DNA from: Deltaproteobacteria bacterium UBA6106
Lineage (GTDB): Bacteria; Desulfobacterota; Syntrophorhabdia; Syntrophorhabdales; Syntrophorhabdaceae
Assembly (NCBI GenBank): GCA_002428485.1
Contig: DIWM01000045.1
Span: 161,062 to 225,061, forward strand
Length of the DNA: 64,000 nt
Direction of reading: 5' to 3'
Program-made: the position numbers and the translations under genes
Shown here: piece by piece, positions 1-8,401 of the stretch
Layout of the letters: each line of letters starts with the position of its first letter
How positions within the stretch are numbered: the stretch's first letter is position 1
Notes under the pieces: model-generated
The model's database searches: none
The model's input: the letters and a program-made list of their open reading frames with translations, nothing else
What the model was told of the DNA's origin: nothing

Positions 1-2
1 TC

Positions 3-587
3 GGGATCATATCGCTCCTTGTTGCCGGGTGCGGCAGCTCGACTCCCTCCAGGTTCTATACCTTAACCTCGCTCAAGTCTGCAGAGCCAATGCAGCAGCC
101 CGCCGGAGAAAAGATCAAAACGATCGTTCGTATTGGTCCGGTAGATATACCCGACTACCTGGACAAGCCGCAGATCGTTACACGTACAGGTCAGAACGAG
201 CTCTCTATCGCCGAGTTCGACAGGTGGGGAGGCTCGCTCAGAAACGATATAAGCCGCGTGCTCATTGAAAACCTTTCATCAACCCTTGCCGCCGGCCACG
301 TTACCGTCGTACCCTGGAAACAATACGCGCCGGGGACATACAGGGTGCCGTTGACGATCACGCGCCTCGATGTGACTCCCGGCGGGAATCTTTACCTGAA
401 AGCGCAGTTCAGCATCATAGACAAAGACGGGAAAACAGTGACCGCTTTCAGGGAATCAAGCTTCAGCAAACCTGTCAACGGAACAGGGTATAACGTGGTG
501 GTCACTGCAATAAGCGATGCCCTTGCAGACTTAAGCCAGGAGATCGCCGCCTCAGTGAAATCCGCTATCGCAAAGCGAGGCAACTAA
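3..587 (+). CDS. PqiC-family ABC-transport auxiliary lipoprotein (5' end outside window)
   Basis: The reading frame is open to the left edge, so the start codon lies outside the window. The visible part begins with the end of a lipoprotein signal peptide, LLVAGC, with the lipidated cysteine at bases 30-32. An RFYTL stretch and an IGPVDIPDYLDKPQIV segment follow, typical of the PqiC/DUF330 family. Family members are outer-membrane-anchored lipoproteins that partner MCE (PqiB or MlaD-like) lipid transport proteins. The mature part is about 185 residues, as usual for the family. The rest of its transport operon should lie just upstream. A second, complete MCE system (mla) lies at 11.6-15.6 kb, so this genome has at least two. 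No T-rich terminator is seen directly after the stop codon. Confidence 0.8.
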   Translation, partial: GIISLLVAGCGSSTPSRFYTLTSLKSAEPMQQPAGEKIKTIVRIGPVDIPDYLDKPQIVTRTGQNELSIAEFDRWGGSLRNDISRVLIENLSSTLAAGHVTVVPWKQYAPGTYRVPLTITRLDVTPGGNLYLKAQFSIIDKDGKTVTAFRESSFSKPVNGTGYNVVVTAISDALADLSQEIAASVKSAIAKRGN

Positions 588-725
588 GGAAGTGACAAAG
601 AACAGAAATATCCTTGTGCCCGGGGCTGAACACCTGCGCGACGCAAGGGGTTAATCGCCCGAGGACTTACGCCTTACGGATTTATAGAAGCCGGCAGCTT
701 GATATATCAAGACAAGGAGGGTTAC

Positions 726-1694
726 ATGAGTAAAATCAAAGAGATACCGTTGCAGCAGCTTAAGACCAGGGAATTCATCAAAGAACAGGTAGCAGATATC
801 TCAAAGATAGTGGACAAGGGTATTGCTATCAATGCCCTCTCCGGTGGGGTTGATTCATCGGTCGTTACACTGCTTGGTTTCAATGCCTTGGGCAGGAGGC
901 TTAAAACATACTTTATCGACAGCGGCCTCATGCGGCACAAAGAACCCCAATATGTTGTCTCGCTCTTCAGAAAATTAGGGGTCTCTGTAGAGATCGTTGA
1001 TGCAAAGAACCAGTTCTTTAATGCATTAAAAGGGCTCACAGACCCGGAGCAAAAAAGAGAGGCGATCACCCACGTCTTTTACAAGGAAATTTTCGGCGGT
1101 CTTGTTAAAAAAAGCGGCGCCAGATACCTCCTACAGGGCACCAATTATACCGACGTGGAGGAGACTGTAGCGGGAATAAAAAGGCAGCACAACATCCTCG
1201 CACAGCTCGGTATCGACACAAAAGAGGTCTATGGATATCACGTGCTGGAGCCGCTTATCCGGCTAAGGAAAAGCGGTATACGGAAGGTCGGGCAAGCGCT
1301 TGGACTGCCCGCTGAGCTGTATAAAAGGCCACCGTTTCCCGGACCCGCCCTCGCAGCAAGGGTCATCGGCGAGGTAACACCGCAAAAGGTCGAGGTAGTG
1401 AGGAAGGCAACGAAGATAGTCGAGGAAGAACTTTACAGGACAGGGGCGTTCCAGTACCTGGCGATCCTTCACGAAGACCGGGTAACGGGGATACGGAAGC
1501 ACAAAAGGGACTTTGGCCTCCAGATAGAGGTGAGGTGCTGGGAGAGCATTGACGCAAAAGTGGCTACCCCGACAAAGCTCTCATATGATAAGCTCCTGAA
1601 GCTCGGCGACAGGATAACGACCGAGGTGCCCGGGGTTGTAAGCGTAACCTATAATATTACGAGAAAGCCGCCGTCAACAATTGAGGCAATTTAG
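726..1694 (+). CDS. guaA: GMP synthase ATP-pyrophosphatase subunit (no glutaminase domain)
   Basis: The protein carries the PP-loop SGGVDSSVV near residue 41 and ends in KPPSTIEAI, matching the C-terminal end of GMP synthase (KPPATIEWE in E. coli). At 322 residues it corresponds only to the ATP-PPase and dimerisation domains, which convert XMP to GMP through an adenylated intermediate. The class I glutamine amidotransferase half of ordinary bacterial GuaA is absent, as in the two-subunit archaeal enzyme. The ATG at 726 is chosen because AAGGAGG ends 6 bases upstream; a TTG at 699 in the same frame lacks a good site. Either a separate amidotransferase subunit exists elsewhere, or this is a paralogue using ammonia. 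The family assignment is firm; the exact role is less so. Confidence 0.85.
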   Translation: MSKIKEIPLQQLKTREFIKEQVADISKIVDKGIAINALSGGVDSSVVTLLGFNALGRRLKTYFIDSGLMRHKEPQYVVSLFRKLGVSVEIVDAKNQFFNALKGLTDPEQKREAITHVFYKEIFGGLVKKSGARYLLQGTNYTDVEETVAGIKRQHNILAQLGIDTKEVYGYHVLEPLIRLRKSGIRKVGQALGLPAELYKRPPFPGPALAARVIGEVTPQKVEVVRKATKIVEEELYRTGAFQYLAILHEDRVTGIRKHKRDFGLQIEVRCWESIDAKVATPTKLSYDKLLKLGDRITTEVPGVVSVTYNITRKPPSTIEAI

Positions 1695-1749
1695 AAAAAC
1701 AGGTTTTTATTCGAGGGCTTGAGCCAGGGACATCTGTTTGTTTGTATGC

Positions 1750-1777
1750 TTGACTTTTACAAAACTTTATATATAAT
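1750..1777 (+). promoter_or_regulatory. Sigma-70-type promoter of the cold-shock gene
   Basis: TTGACT (1750-1755) and TATAAT (1772-1777) are separated by 16 bases. The predicted start near 1784 gives a leader of about 105 bases before the csp ATG, typical of cold-shock mRNAs. Confidence 0.7.
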
Positions 1778-1813
1778 AAAGTTGAAGATCGGAAATTTTT
1801 GTTAGTTGCATCC

Positions 1814-1833
1814 ACAAAAATCTTCATTTTTGT
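1814..1833 (+). promoter_or_regulatory. Hairpin in the csp leader
   Basis: ACAAAAAT-CTTC-ATTTTTGT is a perfect 8-bp stem with a tetraloop, in the untranslated leader 55 bases before the start codon. It is not followed by a T-run, so it is unlikely to terminate transcription. A temperature-responsive or stabilising role is inferred from the long structured leaders known for cspA mRNAs. Confidence 0.45.
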
Positions 1834-1888
1834 AGCTTCTTCTTAACACAGTTCCGTATTCTTCAACATTCTACAAAGGAGGTAGCCC

Positions 1889-2089
1889 ATGGCAAAAGGA
1901 ACTGTGAAATGGTTCAACGAGTCGAAAGGCTTTGGTTTTATAACCAAAGAAGACGGCGACGACGTTTTTGTTCACTACTCAGCCATCCAGGACAGCGGTT
2001 TCAAATCACTGTCTGAAGGTCAGCAAGTAGAGTTCGATGTCGTAAACGGCCCCAAGGGTCCTGCTGCAGCAAATGTAGTAAAACTCTAA
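1889..2089 (+). CDS. CspA-family cold-shock protein
   Basis: A 66-residue single cold-shock domain with the RNA-binding motifs KGFGFIT (RNP1) and VFVHYSAI (RNP2), and the usual MAKGTVKWFNESKGF start. It binds single-stranded RNA and DNA and acts as an RNA chaperone. AAAGGAGG lies 7 bases before the ATG. The gene has its own promoter, a long leader and a Rho-independent terminator, so it forms a single-gene unit. Which member of the Csp family it is, and whether it is cold-induced, cannot be told from sequence. Confidence 0.95.
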   Translation: MAKGTVKWFNESKGFGFITKEDGDDVFVHYSAIQDSGFKSLSEGQQVEFDVVNGPKGPAAANVVKL

Positions 2090-2098
2090 GCCAACGAA

Positions 2099-2136
2099 GC
2101 AGGTTCGGGAAACCCTGAACCTGCTTTCCTCTTTTT
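2099..2136 (+). terminator. Rho-independent terminator of csp
   Basis: GCAGGTTCGGG pairs with CCCTGAACCTGC around an AAA loop, with one bulged T, and is followed by TTTCCTCTTTTT. It begins 9 bases after the csp stop codon. Confidence 0.85.
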
Positions 2137-2261
2137 CAGCCATTAACTGACAGTATATCGAATGTCGTAGTGCGTATATCGAAACAACCAGAGAACCCTA
2201 AGGCTTTAGAGGATACGCCTGAAGTTACTCTATACTATATACAATATACAGTTCGCATAGA

Positions 2262-2537
2262 CTAAGAGCTGTCTTTTCCTTTCTGTTCGAGTATCTCCAG
2301 CTTTCTGACCGTTAGTTCGTCAACCTTCAGTTTTCCGATCGTTAATTCATCAATTTCAGATTTACCGGTTTTCGTTTTTCTGATTATAAGACGACCGATT
2401 GCCACTGACCCTATTGCCAGGGCGCCGATTGCCATAGCGCCGGCAGCCATCGCGCACACCGCAGCTCCTTTTACAGGTGCTTTCACAACATTTTTTCCCT
2501 TTTCACCCTTTTTTTCTGTCATTTTTTTGCCGGGCAT
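2262..2537 (-). CDS. Hypothetical protein with five-residue periodic repeats
   Basis: A 91-residue protein with no recognised family. The first 25 residues are lysine-rich. The rest shows a five-residue rhythm (AIGAL, AIGSV, AIGRL, then DELTIGKL, DELTVRKL) like a small beta-solenoid of the pentapeptide-repeat kind; the glycine/alanine half is hydrophobic and the C-terminal half charged. The ATG at 2537 is chosen because GAGGGGG lies about 8 bases upstream; a GTG at 2546 in the same frame would overlap that site. It may be membrane-associated or scaffold-like, but that is inference. It is flanked on both sides by TATATCG-rich repeats. Confidence 0.55.
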   Translation of the reverse strand: MPGKKMTEKKGEKGKNVVKAPVKGAAVCAMAAGAMAIGALAIGSVAIGRLIIRKTKTGKSEIDELTIGKLKVDELTVRKLEILEQKGKDSS

Positions 2538-2677
2538 TATTATCACCCCCTCTGGTTACCCGATACTCGTACCTCGTACCTCGATCCTTGATACTTGTTT
2601 TATACAACCATCATCAAGCATCCAGCATCAGGTATTCGGTTTGCTATATACTATATACGATATACTATCTACTGTTC

Positions 2678-3559
2678 TTAGCTGCTTAGCAGCCTTTCCA
2701 TCTCGATGACCTCCTCGTCCACCTCTTCAAGGTCCCATATGAACTTTACTATGTCCATCTCGTTGATGGCCGGAGAGGCCGCCTCAAGCACCTTGAATGC
2801 GTCCGTATCGGAAAAAACAACGCCGCTCATGTCTCCGCCGAAACCCAAAAAACGCACCCTTGCCATCTGGTTTGCGAGCGACACTATGGCAACAACGCTT
2901 CTGTTTTCTTCCGGGGCCTCCTGTACCGCGTGATGGTATTGTGCGGCATGAGAAAACACCGGCGGCAGCCTCCACTTCTTCATGATCAACCCCCCTACTG
3001 CGTCATGTGATTCGCCGATAATACGTTTTTCCGCCTCCCGTATAGGAATGCTCTCGTCATAGGTTGTCTGGATCACCATCGTGTATATGTCATGGGCAAT
3101 CCTATCCAGTATGACCTTGCCGACATCATGGAGGAGGCCCAAAAAATAGATAATATCCTTATCCCCTATCTTCAGCTCTTTGCATAGCCTTTTCGCGATC
3201 ACACCTGTTGCCACCGAGTGCTTCCAGAATTCGTCAAGGTTAAAGGTCTGGGCGCTGCGGGACGGCGCCAGCGCCTTGTAGGCACCGCAGGCTATGCAGA
3301 TCATCGTGATCTCTTTCAGCCCCAGCATCCGCAGCGCATGGTCAACTGCCGAGACCTGGTATGGGAGCCTGTAAAACGCTGAGTTCACCACTTTCAGTAC
3401 GTTCATGCTCATTGACGGGTCTTTCGAGATGATCCTGACCAGGGTATTTATATCCACATCCTCATTGTTAAGCGCCTTAAGCAACTCGTCCATAACAACA
3501 GGTACAGGAGGCAGGTAATTGATTGCATGCCCAACTTTTTCAGCGAAATTCTCTATCAC
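2678..3559 (-). CDS. HDOD-domain signalling protein
   Basis: The protein reads through a full HDOD domain: a helical N-terminal region (LPPVPVVMDELL), SKDPSMSMNVLKVVNSAFY, VDHALRMLG, then GLLHDVGKVILDRI and ESHDAVGGLIMKKWRLP. HDOD proteins are HD-superfamily relatives that usually lack full phosphodiesterase activity and act in signalling and regulation. The HD pair in GLLHDVGK is kept here. Two starts are possible: GTG at 3559 with GAGG 8 bases upstream (chosen), or TTG at 3592 without a clear site. It lies downstream of the thioredoxin-like gene with an 88-base gap, perhaps in the same transcript. No output domain is fused to it. Confidence 0.85.
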   Translation of the reverse strand: MIENFAEKVGHAINYLPPVPVVMDELLKALNNEDVDINTLVRIISKDPSMSMNVLKVVNSAFYRLPYQVSAVDHALRMLGLKEITMICIACGAYKALAPSRSAQTFNLDEFWKHSVATGVIAKRLCKELKIGDKDIIYFLGLLHDVGKVILDRIAHDIYTMVIQTTYDESIPIREAEKRIIGESHDAVGGLIMKKWRLPPVFSHAAQYHHAVQEAPEENRSVVAIVSLANQMARVRFLGFGGDMSGVVFSDTDAFKVLEAASPAINEMDIVKFIWDLEEVDEEVIEMERLLSS

Positions 3560-3647
3560 ACAATTAACCTCACGCGGGTTTACTACCAGCAACCTAATAG
3601 TATCATCGGATATAACTGCGAAAACCTTAAGGAAAAAGGTGGAGCCC

Positions 3648-4067
3648 TCAGGGGTGTATCGACTCGTTATCCTTCATCAGATAAGGGTCTATGATGTCCC
3701 GGAGTTTCGAGAGCTCCAGTCCGGTATATACGGCAGTCCCTTCGACGATAAAGGCGGGATATCTGCGGGTTCGGTGAACCAGGGATCTATAGATGCCGGC
3801 GAAAGACTGGGCATTGATAAAGGATATGTTGATCTGTTCCCCGTATATGTCCAAAAGCTGCCGGATAACGTCCGAGAGCCTACTCAGGGACTCCCTCATC
3901 TCGGCCGGATATTCACCGAGGATCTCCCTGTTCACCTCCTTCTCAACGCCGGATTCATGAAAAATGAGCGTGCAGCTCGGGCAGTTGCTCAGCATGACCG
4001 GCATAACGGTAACGACCTCGACAGAGACCGGCCCTTTGCCTTGCCTGAAAGCCTTTTTATCGACCAT
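3648..4067 (-). CDS. Thioredoxin-fold-like protein with a CPSC motif
   Basis: About 139 residues, no signal peptide. A CPSC motif sits near residue 29 after the hydrophobic strand VVTVMPVML, and near the C-terminus there is RRYPAFIVEGTAVYTGLELSKLRDIIDPYL, which resembles the proline-containing strand and last helix of thioredoxin-like proteins. The middle (about 60 residues) is helical and not typical of thioredoxin. The CxxC suggests redox or metal-binding activity; the exact substrate is unknown. The ATG at 4067 is preferred over a TTG at 4094 that has no ribosome site. It follows dhaM by 55 bases and precedes the HDOD gene, all on the same strand. Confidence 0.55.
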   Translation of the reverse strand: MVDKKAFRQGKGPVSVEVVTVMPVMLSNCPSCTLIFHESGVEKEVNREILGEYPAEMRESLSRLSDVIRQLLDIYGEQINISFINAQSFAGIYRSLVHRTRRYPAFIVEGTAVYTGLELSKLRDIIDPYLMKDNESIHP

Positions 4068-4122
4068 ATTGAAATGTATGCCCCATCCGGTCAATAGTCA
4101 AGCATCGGCTTTCTGCTGTTTA

Positions 4123-6672
4123 CTATTCGCCGCTCACCTGTTCCATGACAAGTGCGCGTACATCCCCGGCGGTTTCGAGCGTCAGACTGGTTTTTGCAAG
4201 CACCTGCATGGCAGAGTGGTCGAGCGCACGGATAAGCTGTTTAATGAGCGGGATCGCAGCGGCGTTCATACTCAACTCGTCGATCCCGAGCCCGACAAGC
4301 AGCGGTACGGCAGCCGCATCGCCGGCCATCTCCCCGCAGATACCTACCCATTTACCGTGACGATGCGCTGCTTCCACAATATACTGAATGAGCCGCAGAA
4401 CAGCCGGATGAAGACCGTCGGCAAGCGTTGCCAATGCGGCATTCCCCCGTTCGGCAGCCAGCGTATATTGTGTGAGGTCGTTGGAGCCGATGGAAAAGAA
4501 ATCGACCAACGGTGCAAACTGTTCCGCCTGCAATGCTGCGCCCGGGACTTCTACCATCATCCCCGTCTCGATCCTTGGCGGAAGATATACCCCCCTGCCC
4601 GCGACCTCTGAACGTGCCTCTGACAGAAGCGCTATTGCCTCCCTCCATTCAGCCGGCGTCGTAACCATGGGGAACATGATCCTGACGGGAAACTCGGCAG
4701 CCGTAAGCAGAATGGCACGAAGCTGCGTCTTGAAAATATCCCGGTGCTGTAAGCTCAGGCGCAGGCCTCGAACACCCAGGAACGGGTTTGCCTCTGCCTC
4801 GTACCTGAGATAGGGAAGGAACTTATCTCCGCCGATGTCGAGGGTACGGATGATCAAGGGCCGTTTTTCGAGGGCCAGGGCGGCATCCCGATATGCAGAA
4901 AACTGTTCGTCCTCTCCGGGGGGTATCTGCCGGGCAAGGAAGAGAAACTCGGTACGGTACAATCCCACGCCCTCTGCTCCGTTAGCAGTCGCTGCCTTCG
5001 CTTCCGCCGTTGAACCTATATTTGCAACTACTTCTACCCATTTCCCGTCACGCGTGAAAGCCAAGGCAAGGCTTTCCCGCCTGGCCTGATCGCGCGCAGC
5101 ATGCAGCGCCTCAAGACGCCTCTGATAATCATCGAGCACCTCCGATGACGGTTTGGCGATGACGGTCCCTTTGTCGCCATCAACAATAACCATATCGCCC
5201 TCTCCGATCGTTGACAGCCGGTCACCCAGCCCCATGACGGCAGGTATGCCGAGATTGCCGAGAAGGATCGCGGTATGTGAGGTTGCTCCGCCCTGCCCGG
5301 TGCAGATTCCGAGCACCACCTTCGGGTCAATATGCGCAATCTCTCCCAAACCGATATTCGTCGCAATAAGGATACCCGGTCTATTCAGGTTATTGCCGCT
5401 TACGGCATGACCGAGCAAATTCAGGAGCACCCTTCCGCCTACCTCCCTGACGTCGGCTGAACGGGTCCGCAGGTACTCGTTCCCCAGAGATGCATACTCA
5501 GCAGCAGTTTGCTCCACCGTGAGATGCCAGGCCAGGGCTCCGTTATGACCTGAGTCAAAGATCGCCCGGCGGGCCGACATTCTCAGCGAGTTATCCTGAA
5601 GCAGAAGCAAGTGGGCATCAAAGAGTCCCGCCGTGTCCCGATCCGCACGAAACGAAAGGTGCTTACGCTCACATTCGATCTCTTGTTGTGTTTTGTCCAA
5701 CGCCGCAACCAGACGCTCCCATTCGTTCTGCGGATCGCACGCCTGGTCGAGAGGAATGTCGGGCCTCGCAACGCGCAGCAACCGGGCAGTACCGATAGCG
5801 ATTCCGCGGGAAACTGGTATCCCGCGCAGATGTTCTTTTCCGGTCCCCGCGATAAAGACCTTTGCAGGCTTTCTTATGCCTGGCGTTGCAACTGTCTCCG
5901 CTGCCTTTGGTTTTGCAGCTACTGCCCCAACAGTCCCGTCTCCGTCGCCAAAATTCATTGCGGCAAGGGATTGCAGCGCCTCAAGCGCCTCGCGCGCCTG
6001 AGGTCCGGAGGCGCAAACCTGCAATCTGTGTCCATGAAGAACGTTCAACATCATCAGGTCGTTAATGCTTTTGGTGCCCACCGGACCCCGACCGGTGGTA
6101 AGGTTGGACAGGCAGATCTGTGCCTGAAACTGCGCTGCCGTTTGAAGGAGGCGGGCTGCAGGACGCGCATGCAGCCCGTGGGGGTTATGTACAGACAGAC
6201 AGATTTCACACTCTGTCCTTTCTGGAAGCAGTCTGATCGCAGATGCATCGGGAAAGGCTCCTGTTTCTGTGAGCTGTGCACATTTCACATCAAGCGCACG
6301 TTGCGCTTCATCCGCGATCTCTGCCAGCGTTTGACCGAGGCGGGCCTGGAGGGCTGCCGTAATGGCGCCTTCAACGATCGGCGCCGCGCAGAGCGTCACC
6401 TTTGCACGGCGTTCCGGCGACAACAGGTCAATGGCCAGTTCGGCGCTGAGGATGGCGCTTCCCATGTCCATCAATACCAGAACACCTTCATCGGAATAGA
6501 CCTCTTCGATAGCCCGCAGTACGAAGACAGCATCGGTACCGAGGGGCGAATCCGGCATGTCGAGGCCTCCTGCGGCGGCTATCTTTACGTCGGGACCTGC
6601 CGTACCGCGGGCCAGTTCAACCGCTCCGGCTGCCAGCTTGGCGCTGTGAGATACGATTACTATACCAACCAT
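4123..6672 (-). CDS. dhaM: DhaM-type multiphosphoryl transfer protein with a full-length enzyme I
   Basis: The 849-residue protein combines three phosphotransferase modules. Residues 1-130 form an EIIA(Man)-like DhaM domain with the active histidine in VSHSAK (His9). Residues 155-245 form an HPr domain with NPHGLHARPAA (His168). Residues 282-849 form enzyme I with GGATSHTAILLG (His466) and the PEP-binding motifs GSNDLTQYTLA and GICGEMAGD. It would pass phosphate from PEP through EI and HPr to the EIIA domain and on to ADP in DhaL. E. coli DhaM has only a truncated enzyme I, so this version could work without a separate general PTS. ATG at 6672 has GGGAG about 10 bases upstream; the open frame continuing to 6861 overlaps dhaL and is not used. 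Confidence 0.93.
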   Translation of the reverse strand: MVGIVIVSHSAKLAAGAVELARGTAGPDVKIAAAGGLDMPDSPLGTDAVFVLRAIEEVYSDEGVLVLMDMGSAILSAELAIDLLSPERRAKVTLCAAPIVEGAITAALQARLGQTLAEIADEAQRALDVKCAQLTETGAFPDASAIRLLPERTECEICLSVHNPHGLHARPAARLLQTAAQFQAQICLSNLTTGRGPVGTKSINDLMMLNVLHGHRLQVCASGPQAREALEALQSLAAMNFGDGDGTVGAVAAKPKAAETVATPGIRKPAKVFIAGTGKEHLRGIPVSRGIAIGTARLLRVARPDIPLDQACDPQNEWERLVAALDKTQQEIECERKHLSFRADRDTAGLFDAHLLLLQDNSLRMSARRAIFDSGHNGALAWHLTVEQTAAEYASLGNEYLRTRSADVREVGGRVLLNLLGHAVSGNNLNRPGILIATNIGLGEIAHIDPKVVLGICTGQGGATSHTAILLGNLGIPAVMGLGDRLSTIGEGDMVIVDGDKGTVIAKPSSEVLDDYQRRLEALHAARDQARRESLALAFTRDGKWVEVVANIGSTAEAKAATANGAEGVGLYRTEFLFLARQIPPGEDEQFSAYRDAALALEKRPLIIRTLDIGGDKFLPYLRYEAEANPFLGVRGLRLSLQHRDIFKTQLRAILLTAAEFPVRIMFPMVTTPAEWREAIALLSEARSEVAGRGVYLPPRIETGMMVEVPGAALQAEQFAPLVDFFSIGSNDLTQYTLAAERGNAALATLADGLHPAVLRLIQYIVEAAHRHGKWVGICGEMAGDAAAVPLLVGLGIDELSMNAAAIPLIKQLIRALDHSAMQVLAKTSLTLETAGDVRALVMEQVSGE

Positions 6673-6692
6673 AATAACTTTTCTCCCAATCT

Positions 6693-7331
6693 TTATGAGC
6701 CGTTTACCCACGTGTGAGCGGCTGCCTGGAGCAGCAGGCTTGATGAGGTAGCGCCGGGGTCCTGGTGCCCTATGCTTCGTTGCCCCAGGTAGCTCGCCCT
6801 GCCCTTCCTTGCAATAAGGGGTATAGTATCCTGCACGCCCCTTTCGGCCGCGTGAGCACATTCCCTCAATGCATCGGGCAGGGACATGCCGTTGGCGGAT
6901 GCTGCCTTCAACGTTTCGGCTGAGGGCATCAGGGCATCTACCATCGTCTTGTCGCCGTGGTTTGCCTTGCCGCGCAGGACAACACCGTTCAGGCCCGCCT
7001 CGACGGCCTCCGCCCAGTCCGTCAGGGTAAGCTCGATCTTGCCATCCGAAACAGCACCCATCTGCATGAATAATGCACCGTAGAGCGGCCCGCTTGCCCC
7101 ACCGACCGTCGATATAAGGGTGAAGCCTACTGTCTTGAAGATCGTGCCGATATCTTTATCTGCAATATCCGGCAGCTTGCCGAGGACCGCCTGAAAACCG
7201 CGGTTCATATTGGCGCCGTGATCGCCGTCGCCGATGGGGGAATCCAGTTCTATGAGATAGTCCCTGTTGTCTGCCAGGGCGGCGGCGCAGTTTTTGATCC
7301 AACTGAGAACATCGTCTCGCGAAATAGTCAT
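6693..7331 (-). CDS. dhaL: Dihydroxyacetone kinase ADP-binding subunit DhaL
   Basis: A 212-residue DhaL with the Mg-ADP binding motif SPIGDGDHGANMNRG (residues 31-45) and GGASGPLYGALF. In PTS-type Dha kinases DhaL holds ADP as a fixed cofactor; it is re-phosphorylated by DhaM and transfers phosphate to dihydroxyacetone on DhaK. AGGGAGGA precedes the ATG at 7331. Gene order glpF-dhaK-dhaL-dhaM, with short gaps (29 bases to dhaK, 20 to dhaM), indicates one operon. Confidence 0.95.
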   Translation of the reverse strand: MTISRDDVLSWIKNCAAALADNRDYLIELDSPIGDGDHGANMNRGFQAVLGKLPDIADKDIGTIFKTVGFTLISTVGGASGPLYGALFMQMGAVSDGKIELTLTDWAEAVEAGLNGVVLRGKANHGDKTMVDALMPSAETLKAASANGMSLPDALRECAHAAERGVQDTIPLIARKGRASYLGQRSIGHQDPGATSSSLLLQAAAHTWVNGS

Positions 7332-7360
7332 GGGCGTCCTCCCTGTATATTTAATTGTTT

Positions 7361-8362
7361 CTACATACCCCAGCGCAGCGCCGCTGTTCTGACAGGAGCA
7401 TCCCAGAATCTCGTGAGTTCATCGTCCAGTTTGAGAAGCGTGATCGAGCACCCTGCCATCTCCAATGATGTGATATAGGACCCGATGAGATTGCGACTTA
7501 CCTTCAATTCATTCCTGGTCGCTATCTCATACGCCCTGTTATAGATCACGTACAACTCCATCAAAGGCGTGCCGCCCATGCCGTTCACGAACAAAAGCAC
7601 CTCGTCGCCGTTTTTGTACGGCAGATCGGAGATGATGGGCGTCATGAGCAATACCCCGATCTCGTCTGCGGGTTTGAGCTTCATGCGGGTACGCCCCGGC
7701 TCGCCGTGAATCCCGATGCCTATCTCCATTTCGTCCTCAGCAAGACTGAAAGTGGGTTTTCCGGCGTGCGGCACAATGCAGGACGTCAGCGCCATGCCCA
7801 TGCTGCGGCTCCGGTCATTTACCTTGCGGCAGATATCGGCAACATCTTTCAGTGAGCGGCGGGCTTCCGCCGCTGCGCCGCAAATCTTTTCTGCAAGGAC
7901 TGTGGCGCCGACACCGCGCCGTCCGGCCGTGTAAAGGCTATCCTCTACCGCGACATCGTCATTGATGACAACGCTTTCCACCTCGATGCCCTGATCTCGC
8001 GCAAGGTCTGCCGCCATCTCAAAGTTCATAATATCGCCGGTATAGTTTTTGACGATATGCAGCACGCCGGCGCCGGCGTTCACCCGTTTTGTTGCCTCAA
8101 GCATCTGATCCGGTGTCGGTGAGGTAAACACCGCACCGGGGCACGCCGCATCGAGCATTCCATAGCCGACAAAACCGCCATGCATCGGCTCGTGCCCGGA
8201 ACCGCCGCCGGACACAATGCCTACCTTACCTTTCAGCGGTACGTCTCTGCGGACGATATAATTCGGATCAAAACAAACCTCGACCAGATCGTGGTGGGCT
8301 GCCGCGATGCCATGAAGCTCTTCGTAAACAACGTGTTCCGGTTCATTGATCAATTTTTTCAT
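7361..8362 (-). CDS. dhaK: Dihydroxyacetone kinase substrate-binding subunit DhaK
   Basis: A 333-residue DhaK. Signatures are SGGGSGHEPMHGGFVG near residue 51 and GIGIHGEPGRTR near residue 215, which contains the histidine that forms the covalent hemiaminal with dihydroxyacetone. It binds dihydroxyacetone for phosphorylation to DHAP. GTAGGAGGGAACAA precedes the ATG at 8362. It sits between the glycerol channel gene and dhaL. No glycerol dehydrogenase is seen in the window, so the source of dihydroxyacetone is not shown. Confidence 0.96.
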   Translation of the reverse strand: MKKLINEPEHVVYEELHGIAAAHHDLVEVCFDPNYIVRRDVPLKGKVGIVSGGGSGHEPMHGGFVGYGMLDAACPGAVFTSPTPDQMLEATKRVNAGAGVLHIVKNYTGDIMNFEMAADLARDQGIEVESVVINDDVAVEDSLYTAGRRGVGATVLAEKICGAAAEARRSLKDVADICRKVNDRSRSMGMALTSCIVPHAGKPTFSLAEDEMEIGIGIHGEPGRTRMKLKPADEIGVLLMTPIISDLPYKNGDEVLLFVNGMGGTPLMELYVIYNRAYEIATRNELKVSRNLIGSYITSLEMAGCSITLLKLDDELTRFWDAPVRTAALRWGM

Positions 8363-8401
8363 TTGTTCCCTCCTACTTGAATAGTTTGTCCCAGGCCAAT
8401 T

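Noticed and set aside
5611..6717. 368-residue open frame antisense to dhaM
   Set aside because: Cysteine-rich, low-complexity product without motifs, lying fully within the conserved dhaM gene.
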